Below are positions 54,166 to 63,361 of a stretch of DNA of 64,000 nt, in pieces (position 1 is the first letter of the stretch; the number at the start of each line of letters is the position of its first letter). Made by a program: the position numbers and the translations under genes. A model generated the notes under the pieces. The model saw only the letters and a program-made list of their open reading frames with translations, was not told the origin of the DNA and did no database searches. Source of the stretch: Granulicella sp. S190 (GTDB lineage Bacteria > Acidobacteriota > Terriglobia > Terriglobales > Acidobacteriaceae); the NCBI RefSeq assembly GCF_009766095.1, contig NZ_LMUD01000016.1, positions 260,948-324,947 of the forward strand. Direction: 5' to 3'.

Positions 54166-55242
54166 TCAGCGGGGTCTTTTCCTGGGTGGTGCGGGGGAGG
54201 AGATGAAGTGTTCCCAGCCACCGGCCTTTAGCTCGGTGGTGCTTCCGTTGAGCGCGATTAGCTTCATCAAGGGTTGTCCTTTGCGTTGAGGCTTGAGCAT
54301 TCCAATGCGCGTGATCGGAACTCCTGCGAGGGACGACGGCATCTTGACGGAGGTGGGCGCGGCAAAGAGTAGTTCGTAGTCTTCGCCTCCGTGCAAGGCC
54401 GCGTGCAGAGCTGACGGTGCGTCGAGTTTTGCGGCGAGTGGGTGGAAGGGGAGTGCCTCCTGTTCGATCTCAGCGCTTACTTTGGAGGCTTGGCAGAGAT
54501 GCGCGAGGTCGGTCGAGAGGCCGTCGCTGAGGTCCAGAGCTGCAGTTGCGAGAGATCGTCGCAGAAGAGCTTCGCCAACATCGAGGCGGGGCTCGGGAAA
54601 CATCTGCGGATGGTCGGCGGTGGAGTTGATGCGGAGGGTCAGTTTTTTACGCTTCAACATGGAGGCCAGCTCTGCGCTTGCGCCGCCAAGTCTGCCGGAG
54701 ATATAGAGAACTTCGCCGGGCGAGGCGCCTGCGCGTCGCAGGGCCTTCCCCTTGGGCGCTGAGCCGACCAGGACGATATCGGCGAGCAAGAGCGCATTCC
54801 TGCCGCCCGGCGACTCTGAGGTGTCCCCGCCTGCGAGGGAGACGCTGTGGAGCTCGGCCAGGGCTCTCAGACCGTTGAAGAAGCGAGCCGTCCAAGCTCT
54901 GCCTGCGGAGGTGGAGAGTAACGACGCGGGCAAGGCAAGGGAGAGGAAGGCGGCGAGCGGAGTTGCGCCCATGGCTGCCAAGTCGCTCAACCCGCGAGCA
55001 AGACAGCGATGGCCAACCGACTCTGGTGGGTGGGTGTCGCGGCGGAAGTGGCGGCCTTCGAGAGTAAAGTCTGTGGTGACAAGCACTTCGCAGCCAGAGG
55101 GTGGACGGAGGATGGCGCAGTCGTCGCCGATGCCGAGTTTGACGGCTTTCCCGGTGGAGGCAAAGTCGCGGCGGATCTGCTTGATCAGGCTCAGCTCCCC
55201 GAAGGGGGTCAGCTTGCCGGGATATGGCGACGGCTTATTCAT
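54166..55242 (-). CDS. thiL: Thiamine-monophosphate kinase
   Basis: A 358-residue AIR-synthase-fold kinase that phosphorylates thiamine monophosphate to the active diphosphate. The start at 55242 (NKPSPYPGKLTPFGELSLI) is preferred over the codon nine residues upstream. FGELSLIKQIRRDF, KLGIGDDCAILRPP (metal and ATP site), HFRRDTHPPESVGHRCLARGLSDLAAMGATP, LAGGDTSES and DLSDGLSTDLAHLC match ThiL, and GGEDYELLFA is the C-terminal signature. Length is slightly longer than the usual 320-330. No TPP riboswitch is recognisable upstream. Confidence 0.96.
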   Translation of the reverse strand: MNKPSPYPGKLTPFGELSLIKQIRRDFASTGKAVKLGIGDDCAILRPPSGCEVLVTTDFTLEGRHFRRDTHPPESVGHRCLARGLSDLAAMGATPLAAFLSLALPASLLSTSAGRAWTARFFNGLRALAELHSVSLAGGDTSESPGGRNALLLADIVLVGSAPKGKALRRAGASPGEVLYISGRLGGASAELASMLKRKKLTLRINSTADHPQMFPEPRLDVGEALLRRSLATAALDLSDGLSTDLAHLCQASKVSAEIEQEALPFHPLAAKLDAPSALHAALHGGEDYELLFAAPTSVKMPSSLAGVPITRIGMLKPQRKGQPLMKLIALNGSTTELKAGGWEHFISSPAPPRKRPR

Positions 55243-55487
55243 GCTGATGGAAGCATAAACGGTACGCACAATGTGACTCTTTTGTGGTAGTTACGGGATG
55301 AAAATCTGGTCTATGCTCGTTTGCACAGCGGGTAACTGGTTTGGTACCCTCTAAGAGGACGCTCACAGAGAGAACTGCAATCAAGAATGGCGATTGATGA
55401 ATTCGATTTGCCGCATCTGATTCTTTTGACTGTAACCTCTCCGAGCCGCGGGACGCTTCGCGGTCAAATCTGGGCTAGGGATTCCGA

Positions 55488-56510
55488 TTGAAGCTGAAAA
55501 AACGCTACTACATCATGTTCGTCAGCCGCGACGAAGAAGGCAATCTGAACAAGGTTCCCGTGCCTCTGCACTATGCCTATATGTTTGTGGCTGCCGCGGT
55601 GATCGGCATGTTCACGATCACCGGACTGGCCGGCTCCTACTCCAGGATGCTGATCAAGACTGCGCGATTTAACCAGTTACGGCAGGACCATAACTCACTT
55701 CAGAAGGACTACGCGCACTTGGAGAGGGCTGCGCATGAGAAGGATATTCAGGCGGCTTCGCTGGGCTCCCTGGCGAGCGAAGTCTCCGTTTTGTATGGCC
55801 TGACGGCCAGCAAGTTGGCATCGCCCATGGGCAAGCTCACCGAAAAGCACGTCAAATCCGTAGGAGTGGTTGAAGCGATTGCAACGACTCCCCTGACGGG
55901 TTCGCCGGATGCTTCAGATAACTCTGAGGCGGGTTACTACAAGTCGATTGACGCTTTCTATGCGCTCCGCAGTTCGGCGATGAGCGGCACGGCGACGCGT
56001 GCGATCTCGAGTCTGAATGGTCCTGGCTATATCTCCACCGATCTCTTCGGGGCGGCCAGCCTCGAGTCTGCGTCGTATGTTCCGACGCTCTGGCCGATCA
56101 TGGGGCCGATCACGAGCAGCTTCGGCCAGCGCGAAGATCCGATCCTGGGTAATGGCGAAGGCGAGTTCCACACCGGTATCGACATTAGCGCTCCGAACGG
56201 GATTCCGATCCGTGCAACAGGCGATGGGGTAGTGAGTCGGGCTGAGATTTCCAATGGCTACGGCCGCGAGGTGGTGATCGACCACGGACACGGGGTAGAG
56301 ACGGTCTACGGACATATGTCGGGCTTTGCCTGTATTGCGGGGCAGACGGTGGTTCGCGGCCAGGTGATCGGCTATGTTGGCCACAGCGGTCGCACGACTG
56401 GCTCGCACCTGCACTACGAGGTTCGCATCAGAAACACGCCGGTGAATCCGCATAAGTATCTACGGACGACGTTGGCCGACCTGGGCACGGAGATCGCAAA
56501 GGGTCAGTAA
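55488..56510 (+). CDS. M23-family (LytM) peptidase with inner-membrane anchor
   Basis: A 340-residue envelope protein. TTG at 55488 is the likely start (KLKKRYYIMFVSRDEEGN); ATG ten codons later is the alternative. One membrane helix (YAYMFVAAAVIGMFTITGL, residues 29-47) is followed by a coiled-coil-like stretch (FNQLRQDHNSLQKDYAHLER, about residues 61-80). The C-terminal LytM domain (about 205-320) has the zinc residues in HTGIDIS and HLHYEVR, plus GREVVIDHGHGVETVYGHMSG and GYVGHSGRTTGSH. Such proteins cut or help to remodel peptidoglycan. A strong terminator follows directly. Confidence 0.93.
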   Translation: MKLKKRYYIMFVSRDEEGNLNKVPVPLHYAYMFVAAAVIGMFTITGLAGSYSRMLIKTARFNQLRQDHNSLQKDYAHLERAAHEKDIQAASLGSLASEVSVLYGLTASKLASPMGKLTEKHVKSVGVVEAIATTPLTGSPDASDNSEAGYYKSIDAFYALRSSAMSGTATRAISSLNGPGYISTDLFGAASLESASYVPTLWPIMGPITSSFGQREDPILGNGEGEFHTGIDISAPNGIPIRATGDGVVSRAEISNGYGREVVIDHGHGVETVYGHMSGFACIAGQTVVRGQVIGYVGHSGRTTGSHLHYEVRIRNTPVNPHKYLRTTLADLGTEIAKGQ

Positions 56511-56530
56511 TCTTCGGACGATTCACGATG

Positions 56531-56563
56531 GCAGGGCCTGAGTTAATTGGCCCTGCTTTTTTT
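56531..56563 (+). terminator. Rho-independent terminator of the M23 gene
   Basis: GCAGGGCC (56531-56538), a ten-base loop and GGCCCTGC (56549-56556) form an 8-bp GC-rich stem followed by seven T. It begins 20 bp after the stop codon of the M23 peptidase gene. Confidence 0.92.
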
Positions 56564-56792
56564 GCGCCTAATCAATGATCCTCAAAGAAGCTCAAGCAGT
56601 CGGCGGTCCATTCCCGAAATGGATCTATTTTTTTTGCCCTCTTTTTGTGCACCCTTTGTGTAATACCTGCATGGGTGCCCCGCCGATATAGTCACGATGG
56701 AACTACTGGAGTCTTGTAGTAAATCGCGTCGGTCAGCCTTGGAAACGAACGATTTGAATCCAACTCTGGCTATTAGAGGGAATGAGACATAC

Positions 56793-58274
56793 ATGGTGCA
56801 GACCTCGGCTGCTTTTCGACGTGACACACAGGGCCTCGACGGATCGATTTCGTTGTCGGAGATTATCTCTGCGCTTTCTTATGCGCTGGATCTAACGGAG
56901 GGCGCGGTGCATGGGCACGCGCTGCGAAGCTGCCTGCTGGGAATGCGCATCGCGGCAGAGGCGAAGCTTCCGTCCGAACAGACCAGCAGCCTTTACTTTG
57001 CTCTTCTGCTGAAAGACATCGGAGGCAGCCGCAGCGCACGTCGCGCCAGCCAGATTATCGCCGGCGACGACCGGGCCGCGAAGGCAGCGGTGAACCTTGA
57101 AGACTGGACCAAACCCCATAAGCCTGGTCTTTCGACACTGAAGCTGCTCTGGAGCCAGGTCCTTCCGGAGTCTGGCCGCGTGGTCAAGGCCGCCCGGTTC
57201 CTCAGGAATGGAATTGCAAATCCGCAGAGCGTCTCTGCGATCTTTGGCCCTCGTTACGACCGGGGCGCGAGTATTCTCAACGAACTTGGAATGGGATCGA
57301 TCGCTGCTGACGCTGTACGCAGTCTGGACGAGCGCTGGGATGGAAGCGGTTATCCTGACAGCCTGAAGGGTGAACAGATTCCTCTGCTGGCTCGCATCTG
57401 CGCCGTAGCACAGCATCTGGACTTCGCGTCGGCTGGACTAGGGGTGCAGAGGGCAATCGAGACACTCGACGAGCTTAGCGGCACCTGGTTCGATCCGCAG
57501 CTGGTCCGCATCGCCCGTTCTTTGCACCGTCGCGGGGCGCTCTGGAACCAATGCTCCCCTGCAGATGCCGAAGAGGATACCCGTCAGGCGGTTCTCGATC
57601 TCGACTCCGGTAGACGGCATCAGTTGGAGTCACGCCAGATCGACCGAATCTGCGAGGCCTTCGCGGATGTGGTCGATGCCAAGTCCCACTTTACCTTTCG
57701 CCACTCCCAAGGAGTCGCAGATGCCGCGTATGGCATCGCGCAGGCGATGGGGCTGCCAGCGGACCGCGCGCAACTGGTTCGCCGGGCTGCGTTGTTGCAC
57801 GATATCGGCAAGTTGGGTGTTCCCAATGCAATCCTCGACAAGAAGAGCCAGTTGAATCCGGAGGAATGGCAGTCCGTGTACGAGCATCCGCGGATGACGC
57901 GCATGATTCTGGAGCGGGTCGCTCCCTTCCGCGAGATGGCTGTGATCGCAGGCGAGCATCACGAGAAGCTGGACGGCTCGGGATATCCCGATCACCTGAA
58001 GGGCTCCGATCTTTCCATGGAGTCTAGGATTGTTGCGGTTGCCGATGTCTACGCGGCGCTCTCAGAGGATCGCCCGTATCGCGTGGGAATTCATCTTGAG
58101 GAGACTCTGTCGATCATGTCGAAGTTAATTCCGACCCAGCTCGATGAGAGCTGCTTCGAGGCGCTGGTCTCGGTGGTCTCGGCAAAGCGGGGCGTCGCCT
58201 CAGCGCCGGTGCCACAGCTTGCGGGGGCGCGCGGTTACGCCTTCAAACACGTCGCCTTTGAGAGTGCTCTCTGA
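56793..58274 (+). CDS. Tandem HD-GYP protein with degenerate N-terminal and intact C-terminal domain
   Basis: A 493-residue cytoplasmic protein (ATG 56793 with GAGGGA upstream; ATG 56697 would add 32 residues). The N-terminal HD-like half (about residues 20-230) keeps the layout of HD-GYP but has lost catalytic residues: the HD pair reads KD (LLKDIGG), and the HHExxDGxGYP motif reads DERWDGSGYPDSLKG. The C-terminal half (about 290-460) has all the marks: HSQGVADAAYG, LLHDIGKLGVPNAIL, YEHPRMTRMIL, HHEKLDGSGYPDHLKG and VADVYAALSEDRPYR. Known HD-GYP proteins hydrolyse cyclic di-GMP. I infer that one domain is catalytic and the other sensory or structural. No receiver or other input domain is visible. 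A 19-bp hairpin follows. Confidence 0.92.
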   Translation: MVQTSAAFRRDTQGLDGSISLSEIISALSYALDLTEGAVHGHALRSCLLGMRIAAEAKLPSEQTSSLYFALLLKDIGGSRSARRASQIIAGDDRAAKAAVNLEDWTKPHKPGLSTLKLLWSQVLPESGRVVKAARFLRNGIANPQSVSAIFGPRYDRGASILNELGMGSIAADAVRSLDERWDGSGYPDSLKGEQIPLLARICAVAQHLDFASAGLGVQRAIETLDELSGTWFDPQLVRIARSLHRRGALWNQCSPADAEEDTRQAVLDLDSGRRHQLESRQIDRICEAFADVVDAKSHFTFRHSQGVADAAYGIAQAMGLPADRAQLVRRAALLHDIGKLGVPNAILDKKSQLNPEEWQSVYEHPRMTRMILERVAPFREMAVIAGEHHEKLDGSGYPDHLKGSDLSMESRIVAVADVYAALSEDRPYRVGIHLEETLSIMSKLIPTQLDESCFEALVSVVSAKRGVASAPVPQLAGARGYAFKHVAFESAL

Positions 58275-58297
58275 CACAACGGCTCAGATAGCCCTAC

Positions 58298-58340
58298 AAA
58301 TACAAAGAACGGCCGAGACTCTCGGCCGTTCTTTGTATTT
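58298..58340. terminator. Long bidirectional terminator hairpin
   Basis: A perfect 19-bp inverted repeat (left arm 58298-58316, five-base loop, right arm 58322-58340) with A-rich and T-rich outer ends (AAATACAAAG / CTTTGTATTT) lies between the convergent HD-GYP and sorbosone-dehydrogenase-like genes. Confidence 0.9.
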
Positions 58341-58351
58341 GGCAACAGGGA

Positions 58352-59671
58352 TTATTTACCGGTGTAGGTGACGTGCCAGACCGTCTTCGATCCATCGTCG
58401 GTGACGAAGAGCGAACCATCCTTGGCAACGGTGACGCCGACGGGACGACCCCAGACCTTCCCGTCGGGAGTTACAAAGCCAGTCAGGAAGTCTTCGTACT
58501 CGCCGGTTGCGTGGCCATCGTGCATGGGGATGCGAATGACTTCATACCCGGCACGATGGGCACGATTCCAGGAGCCGTGCTCCGCAGCAAAGCCATCCCC
58601 GCTATAGGAGGTGGGAAACTGCTTGCCGGTATAAAAAGCCAGCTCAAGTGAGGCAAAGTGTGGCTGCAGGATGACGTCCGGGGTGATGACCTTGCCGTTC
58701 AACTCCGGATGCGTCCCTTTCAGGCGCGGGTCCTGATGATTGCCCATGTAGTACCAGGGCCAGCCGTAGAAGCCATCCTCTTTGACGCTGGTGATGTAGT
58801 CGGGCACAAGGTTGTCGCCGAGGCGGTCGCGCTCGTTGGTGGAGCACCAGAGCTGGCCGGTGGTCGGGTTGATGGCTTCGCCAACGCAGTTGCGGATGCC
58901 ACTGGCGTAGATCTTGAGGAATTTTCCTTCCGGGGTGAACTCGAGCACGTCGGCGCGATGGAACTCGTTGGGGTGGGTGTCGGGGTCGTCCACGTTGGAG
59001 GCGGAGCCGACGGAGACGAGCATCTTGCTGCCGTCGGGAGAGAAGACTACGTCGCGGGTCCAGTGGCCGCCGCCGCGAAGCTGGGCGAAGCCGGGGAGCT
59101 GGGCGACGATGGTCTCGGGCTTTCCGGTGGCGACCAGGTCGCCGGACTTGTAGGGGAAGCGGACGACGGTCTTGGTGTTGCCGACGTAGACCCACTTGGG
59201 GTTCGGACCGCTCGGGTAGAAGGCGATGCCGAAGGGAAGGTCGAGGTCGGAGGCGAAGGTTGACACGGTCGCTGCCTTGCCGTCCGGGCCTACGCCGCGG
59301 AGGATCATGATCTTGTCGCCGTGAGAGTCGGCGAGGAAGATGTCGCCGTTGGGAGCGGTGCGCATCAGGCGCGGCTCCTTGAAGCCCTGCGCGTACATCT
59401 CTACCTTGAAGCCTGCGGGCGCGACAGGCCATGCGCCTTCGGGACGCGGAACGACGCTGGGGCCGTTATCGACCGACTCGTCCTCCTTGGGTTCGGGGAG
59501 GTCGGCTACCGTTATCTTGCGGCGTACGCCGGGATGCTCCTGCGTGTAGTCGGTGAAGGCAGATGGGCCGGTGATGACCGCGCCGGACTGCGCGAATCCA
59601 GAGGCCGGTAGGACAGACACCAGGGACGCCAGAGCCAGGACTCGAAGAACGAAGGGAGTAGAGCTATGCAT
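58352..59671 (-). CDS. Secreted PQQ-type sugar (L-sorbosone) dehydrogenase-like protein
   Basis: A 439-residue exported beta-propeller. The start at 59671 has AAGGAG 9 bases upstream, and MHSSTPFVLRVLALASLVSV (signal peptide) leads to a cleavage site near GFAQ. Propeller motifs typical of L-sorbosone/soluble glucose dehydrogenases are visible: EPRLMRTAPNGDIFLADS, LPFGIAFYPSG, HWTRDVVFSPDGSKMLVSVGS, YASGIRNCVGEAINP, GFYGWPWYYMGNHQDP and GSLFVTDDGSKTVWHVTY. Family enzymes oxidise sugars or aldehydes in the periplasm with PQQ; the true substrate is unknown. It overlaps the histidine-phosphatase gene by 8 bp. Confidence 0.9.
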   Translation of the reverse strand: MHSSTPFVLRVLALASLVSVLPASGFAQSGAVITGPSAFTDYTQEHPGVRRKITVADLPEPKEDESVDNGPSVVPRPEGAWPVAPAGFKVEMYAQGFKEPRLMRTAPNGDIFLADSHGDKIMILRGVGPDGKAATVSTFASDLDLPFGIAFYPSGPNPKWVYVGNTKTVVRFPYKSGDLVATGKPETIVAQLPGFAQLRGGGHWTRDVVFSPDGSKMLVSVGSASNVDDPDTHPNEFHRADVLEFTPEGKFLKIYASGIRNCVGEAINPTTGQLWCSTNERDRLGDNLVPDYITSVKEDGFYGWPWYYMGNHQDPRLKGTHPELNGKVITPDVILQPHFASLELAFYTGKQFPTSYSGDGFAAEHGSWNRAHRAGYEVIRIPMHDGHATGEYEDFLTGFVTPDGKVWGRPVGVTVAKDGSLFVTDDGSKTVWHVTYTGK

Positions 59672-60395
59672 GGGAGGATTCTCCTTGAAGCGTAAAAGTG
59701 GTTAGATGCTGCTGCCCAACCATGTGAAGTTGACCGTTGACGACCTCGAGTTCGACGGTTTCGAGGTTCGGTATGAAGTTGACGGAATGAAAGCGCCGAA
59801 AGTTTGACATGATCTGTTGATCGGTCGCGTGGGGGAAGAGTAAGAGAAGGCGAATGGCCTGCATGAAGAAGCCGTGGGTGAAGACGACGATGCAGCCGTC
59901 GAATTTCAAGCGGGCAAGCCGCTGAAGTGCGGTGCGGCTGCGAGCGAGAAAAGCAGTAAAAGATTCGGCGTCAGGACCGTCGGCATAGGCCGGGTCGTTT
60001 CGCTCCCAGAACTGCAGAATTTGAGGCATCTGCTGCTCTTCGCTGGTGCCTTTATGCTCCATCGGGTTCAGGTAGCTGAACTCCTGGATGGGCCACTCTT
60101 CAACCGGCACCTCAGGATACCGTTGGCGGGAAGGCAGGGAGGTCTCCTGCGCCCGCTGATAGGGCGAGACGAGGAAGAGGTTCGGGCGGCAGGAGAGTCT
60201 GTCGGCAAAGGCCTTCGCCTGTGCGTGGCCCAGCTCCGTCAGCGGGTTGGTGATGTGATCGGGCGGGATGCCGCCGGCATTTGCAACGCTCTGGCCATGG
60301 CGAACGAGCAAGATCCTCGTTGCCGGGGGAGTGGTGGCGTCGGTCGCAATGCTGGTCATCGCGTCAGGAGAAGCGTCAATCGGGGCGTCAGTCAT
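59664..60395 (-). CDS. Histidine phosphatase (phosphoglycerate-mutase-like) protein
   Basis: A 243-residue histidine phosphatase superfamily member. The phospho-His motif is LLVRHGQSVANAGG (residues 29-42), and the second His lies in VVFTHGFFMQAIR. The substrate is not evident; members act on phosphosugars, nucleotides or phosphoproteins. It starts inside the stop of the upstream gene (ATGA, 4-bp overlap) and overlaps the propeller dehydrogenase start by 8 bp, so three genes of unrelated type form one unit. Confidence 0.9.
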   Translation of the reverse strand: MTDAPIDASPDAMTSIATDATTPPATRILLVRHGQSVANAGGIPPDHITNPLTELGHAQAKAFADRLSCRPNLFLVSPYQRAQETSLPSRQRYPEVPVEEWPIQEFSYLNPMEHKGTSEEQQMPQILQFWERNDPAYADGPDAESFTAFLARSRTALQRLARLKFDGCIVVFTHGFFMQAIRLLLLFPHATDQQIMSNFRRFHSVNFIPNLETVELEVVNGQLHMVGQQHLTTFTLQGESSHA

Positions 60396-61393
60396 GGCTG
60401 AAGATCGGTTGCGGGGGCTGCAAGTTGCTTGACGAGCTCAAGCGGGATATTCGCGGTTAGAACCGCGCGATCTTTATGCTGCTCCACCTTGGTGGAGTCG
60501 GTCAGCTCGCGGAAAGCCGTGTCGGTGGCGGGATGGGGCTGCATCTGAGCCTGTGCCAGCTGCACGGACTTCATCAGGCTCAGCAGGGAGATGAGGGTCT
60601 CGGTGGCGTGGGCCGCGTCCGCGTCATTGGGAGCGATCTGCTCGATGCGCAGATGTAGGGTGCCGAGATAACGCAGGCTGGCGACGAAAGTGGTGTCCTC
60701 CGGCAGAGAAAGCTGCAGGCCGAAGATGCTGATGGAGCCTCGCTCGGAGAAGGGAAGCCCGATGTGGCCGATGGCCCAGGCGCTTGAAAATGCAGGAACA
60801 TCCCGATAGCGCGCCGACAATAGCGACGAACCGGAGAAGGGAGAGGCCGAGGCGCCGTGGCGGTCGAGGATCGAGTGGATCTGCTCCGCGGTGGGCATGT
60901 TGGAGGCGGCGATTGTGTCGTAGCCGAGTTGCGCGATGCGGAGGGGCCGCGTGAGCTTGTCGTCGCCGACGCGGATGGTGAAGATATCGTGGCCGGCGTA
61001 GGTCTCCTTCGCCGTAGCGATCGAGGCGAGATAGCGTGCGAGGCGATTTCCATCGAACCGGCCTTCGAAGACCTCGGAGTAGCCTACGGGGCCGTTCGGT
61101 CCCTTGGGATCGTCCATGCGGTGCAGTGCGAAGGCAACGGAGTCGAGATCGCGCTCGGGCACGATGCCGGTGGCATCGATGAACTGCTGATATTCAGGGC
61201 TGCGGTTTACCGGGGAGCGGTCGAAGTGGGTGGCGGCACGAAGCGGCTTCAGGTTGGCGTAGACGATGGCGTCGGACTCCGGCAGCAGGCGCGCAGCCTC
61301 CGGCGGGGCAGTCTTGCGCAGCACCAGAGCGAACACCAACGCGGCAATCAGCCCCAGCACCAGCAGCAGGGAGTAGCGCGTGCGCTTATGCAT
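60392..61393 (-). CDS. Membrane-anchored protein of unknown function
   Basis: A 333-residue protein from ATG 61393 (MHKRTRYSLLLV); ATG 61414 would add seven residues. One N-terminal helix (SLLLVLGLIAALVFALVL, residues 7-24) anchors a large outer part. The outer part has no recognisable catalytic motif; visible blocks include PESDAIVYANLKPLRAATHF, FEGRFDGNRLARYLASI and GHDIFTIRVGDDKLTRPLRIA. The pattern is like the large DUF-type periplasmic proteins of acidobacteria, but I cannot name one. It is translationally coupled to the phosphatase by ATGA. Confidence 0.7.
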   Translation of the reverse strand: MHKRTRYSLLLVLGLIAALVFALVLRKTAPPEAARLLPESDAIVYANLKPLRAATHFDRSPVNRSPEYQQFIDATGIVPERDLDSVAFALHRMDDPKGPNGPVGYSEVFEGRFDGNRLARYLASIATAKETYAGHDIFTIRVGDDKLTRPLRIAQLGYDTIAASNMPTAEQIHSILDRHGASASPFSGSSLLSARYRDVPAFSSAWAIGHIGLPFSERGSISIFGLQLSLPEDTTFVASLRYLGTLHLRIEQIAPNDADAAHATETLISLLSLMKSVQLAQAQMQPHPATDTAFRELTDSTKVEQHKDRAVLTANIPLELVKQLAAPATDLQP

Positions 61394-61547
61394 TCGCCTA
61401 TACATCAAGGACATGGCCGGTAGGGCAAAGTGTCTGCATAGTTAGTACGAAGTTACGACAAGAGCGCTTCTAGATAAGCATAGCCCATTCACGGCGGGTG
61501 TTATGAACTGTGTTCGCCATGCAGACGGCGAAGCGATTCTTGGGGGG

Positions 61548-62369
61548 TTATTCCACGATGGCGAAGGTGTAGATCTTTCCTCCGTTGGTGACGTTTCCGG
61601 TGCCGGGGGGCAGGATGCCGAACTCTCCGCCGGCGACCGTGTTATCGACGGTGAACTGGTAGGTACGCGGCGCCGTCTTCGCCGGCTTAAAGGGAACCTC
61701 ATCGCGGTCGGCGCCGCCAGTGGAATGAAAGACTCCGCCTGTGAGGATGCGGAACTCGCGGTTACTGGAGTTGAGACGAAAACGAACGAAGGTGTACTCG
61801 GTGGCAGCGACGCCCTCTGGGGTGTAGAGGAGGATCTCGATAGGCCGTTTGAGCGCCAGTGCAGACTCTCGTCCGTTCACGCGCCCGTTGCGGTCCTGCT
61901 TGATGATGCCGTGGGTAGCGGTCGACTTGATGAATCCGCCGGATTTGATGTGCACAATCTCCGGATCGATAGCGGTCCAGCGTCCCGCGCGATCCTTGTA
62001 GTAGACGCCGATCTCGTTAACGTCCGAGAGCTCAATGGGTTTTTCGGTCTCGGGCACATTGGTGAGCTGGCGGCGGCTTTTGTTCATCATCGCGGAGACG
62101 ACGCGGTCGGAGAGGCCCGCGTTTTTCAGTGCGACGAGCGAGTCGGCGTCCGTGAGGTACTTGCCGGGTTGCGTGTTGATGGTTTGAAGGATGAGATCTT
62201 CGCCGAGCCCGGCTTTTGCCATGCGGAGGACAGAATCGTTGTTCATCACTGCGGTTTTTGGCGGGGGTGAAGTCTGCGGGCCTTCGATCAACTGCGGAGC
62301 ATCGCCCGTACTCTGTGCCACAACAGGCAAGGTGATGAAGAGAAGAGAGAGCAGCAGAAGAAAGCGCAT
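61548..62369 (-). CDS. Secreted protein of unknown function
   Basis: A 273-residue exported protein. The start at 62369 gives the signal peptide MRFLLLLSLLFITLPVVAQ; the frame is open for 19 more codons upstream but without a hydrophobic core there. The first 80 mature residues are helical (SVLRMAKAGLGEDLILQTIN, SLVALKNAGLSDRVVSAMMN), matching the short helical domain often seen at the start of acidobacterial secreted proteins. The C-terminal half is beta-rich (IEILLYTPEGVAATEYTFVR, ADRDEVPFKP, NTVAGGEFGILPPG). The function is unknown. Confidence 0.75.
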   Translation of the reverse strand: MRFLLLLSLLFITLPVVAQSTGDAPQLIEGPQTSPPPKTAVMNNDSVLRMAKAGLGEDLILQTINTQPGKYLTDADSLVALKNAGLSDRVVSAMMNKSRRQLTNVPETEKPIELSDVNEIGVYYKDRAGRWTAIDPEIVHIKSGGFIKSTATHGIIKQDRNGRVNGRESALALKRPIEILLYTPEGVAATEYTFVRFRLNSSNREFRILTGGVFHSTGGADRDEVPFKPAKTAPRTYQFTVDNTVAGGEFGILPPGTGNVTNGGKIYTFAIVE

Positions 62370-62610
62370 GAATTTGATCCGGCCCGGTCCCTGAATTTCA
62401 AACAGATTGAAACAAAATGCTGGCATAGGCTAGCACGGCGGCGGAGCTTGGATGGTCTCTGCGCGAGCCCGTTGAGCTGAGGAAAACCGTCGTTCACGGG
62501 CCATTGCTCCAAGATTCCTGCTATGCTAAAGTTACGTCTGCGGCGCACTCTGCGCAGGGCAATGCTGCGCGTTGAGCGGCTGAGCTTACAGAGGGCAAGT
62601 TGTTGTTTGG

Positions 62611-62686
62611 GCTGGCGTAGCTCAGCTGGTAGAGCATCTGATTTGTAATCAGAGGGTCGGGGGTTCAAGTCCCTTCGCCAGCTCCA
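62611..62686 (+). tRNA. tRNA-Thr(TGT)
   Basis: A 76-base cloverleaf: acceptor GCTGGCG pairs with CGCCAGC, anticodon loop TTGTAAT with anticodon TGT, T-arm GGTTCAAGTCC, and encoded CCA. First tRNA of the cluster ahead of tuf. Confidence 0.97.
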
Positions 62687-62862
62687 GTCTCAAGCAGCAG
62701 AGAAAAGAAAGATGGTTTTGGTTGTACTGCTTGCCGTTCTGGCTTTGCAGGCCTCCTGGTCATTCCTTCAAGGGTACGTAACCGTCCGATTCGCGGTTTA
62801 GAATCGAAGTGCGGCTTGAACGATTGAGATGAGGGCTGCGCGTTGGATTTCAAGCAGGATGT

Positions 62863-62949
62863 GCACAGGTGGCCGAGTGGTTAATGGCAGCAGACTGTAA
62901 ATCTGCCACTCTTCGAGTTACGGAGGTTCGAATCCTCCCCTGTGCACCA
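62863..62949 (+). tRNA. tRNA-Tyr(GTA)
   Basis: An 87-base class II tRNA: acceptor GCACAGG pairs with CCTGTGC, anticodon GTA in the loop CTGTAAA, a long variable arm (CACTCTTCGAGTTACGG region) and encoded ACCA. Confidence 0.96.
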
Positions 62950-62992
62950 TTTATTTTGTTCGACGTAGTGGTTGCAGGAGTTGGTGAGTGTT

Positions 62993-63166
62993 GTGGATCT
63001 AAGCCCGGCAGGCAGCGGAAGGATGGCAATTGCGCTGGTTGTGCTGGGATTGTTGGCGGTTGCAGTCTGGCGAACGATGGAGCCGGGCAAGTACCAGCAA
63101 CTTACTTGGATCCTGTTAGGTTTTTTTGCCTTTCGTGTCATACTCGGACGGATGCGTTCGCGGTAA
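62993..63166 (+). CDS. Small membrane protein between tRNA genes
   Basis: About 57 residues, with the start uncertain: GTG at 62993 (CAGGAG 12 bases upstream) or GTG at 62984, or ATG at 63023 giving 47 residues. Two hydrophobic stretches (IALVVLGLLAVAVW and LTWILLGFFAFRVIL) flank a charged loop (RTMEPGKYQQ), and the end is basic (GRMRSR), so a small two-helix membrane protein is plausible. No known family. It sits between tRNA-Tyr and the second tRNA-Thr. Confidence 0.5.
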   Translation: MDLSPAGSGRMAIALVVLGLLAVAVWRTMEPGKYQQLTWILLGFFAFRVILGRMRSR

Positions 63167-63211
63167 GATTGTCAGGTAGAGAAGATTTTCAGCAGGTTGT
63201 ATCTGTAACAG

Positions 63212-63286
<75 letters not shown>

Positions 63287-63361
63287 GACATTTGTTGCAT
63301 GGGCCTTCGCTTCAACTGTGCCCCGTAGAAGGCAGTATAGGGGCTCGGTCCCTGCAGGTAA

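Noticed and set aside
55243..55487. Possible TPP or SAM riboswitch upstream of thiL or in the gap before the M23 gene
   Set aside because: I could not find the conserved core elements of either class.
62288..62668. Minus-strand ORF reading MNPRPSDYKSDALPAEL
   Set aside because: It is translation of the reverse complement of tRNA-Thr, a familiar artefact.
62881..63141. Minus-strand ORF ending GEDSNLRNSKSGRFTVCCH
   Set aside because: It is translation of the reverse complement of tRNA-Tyr.
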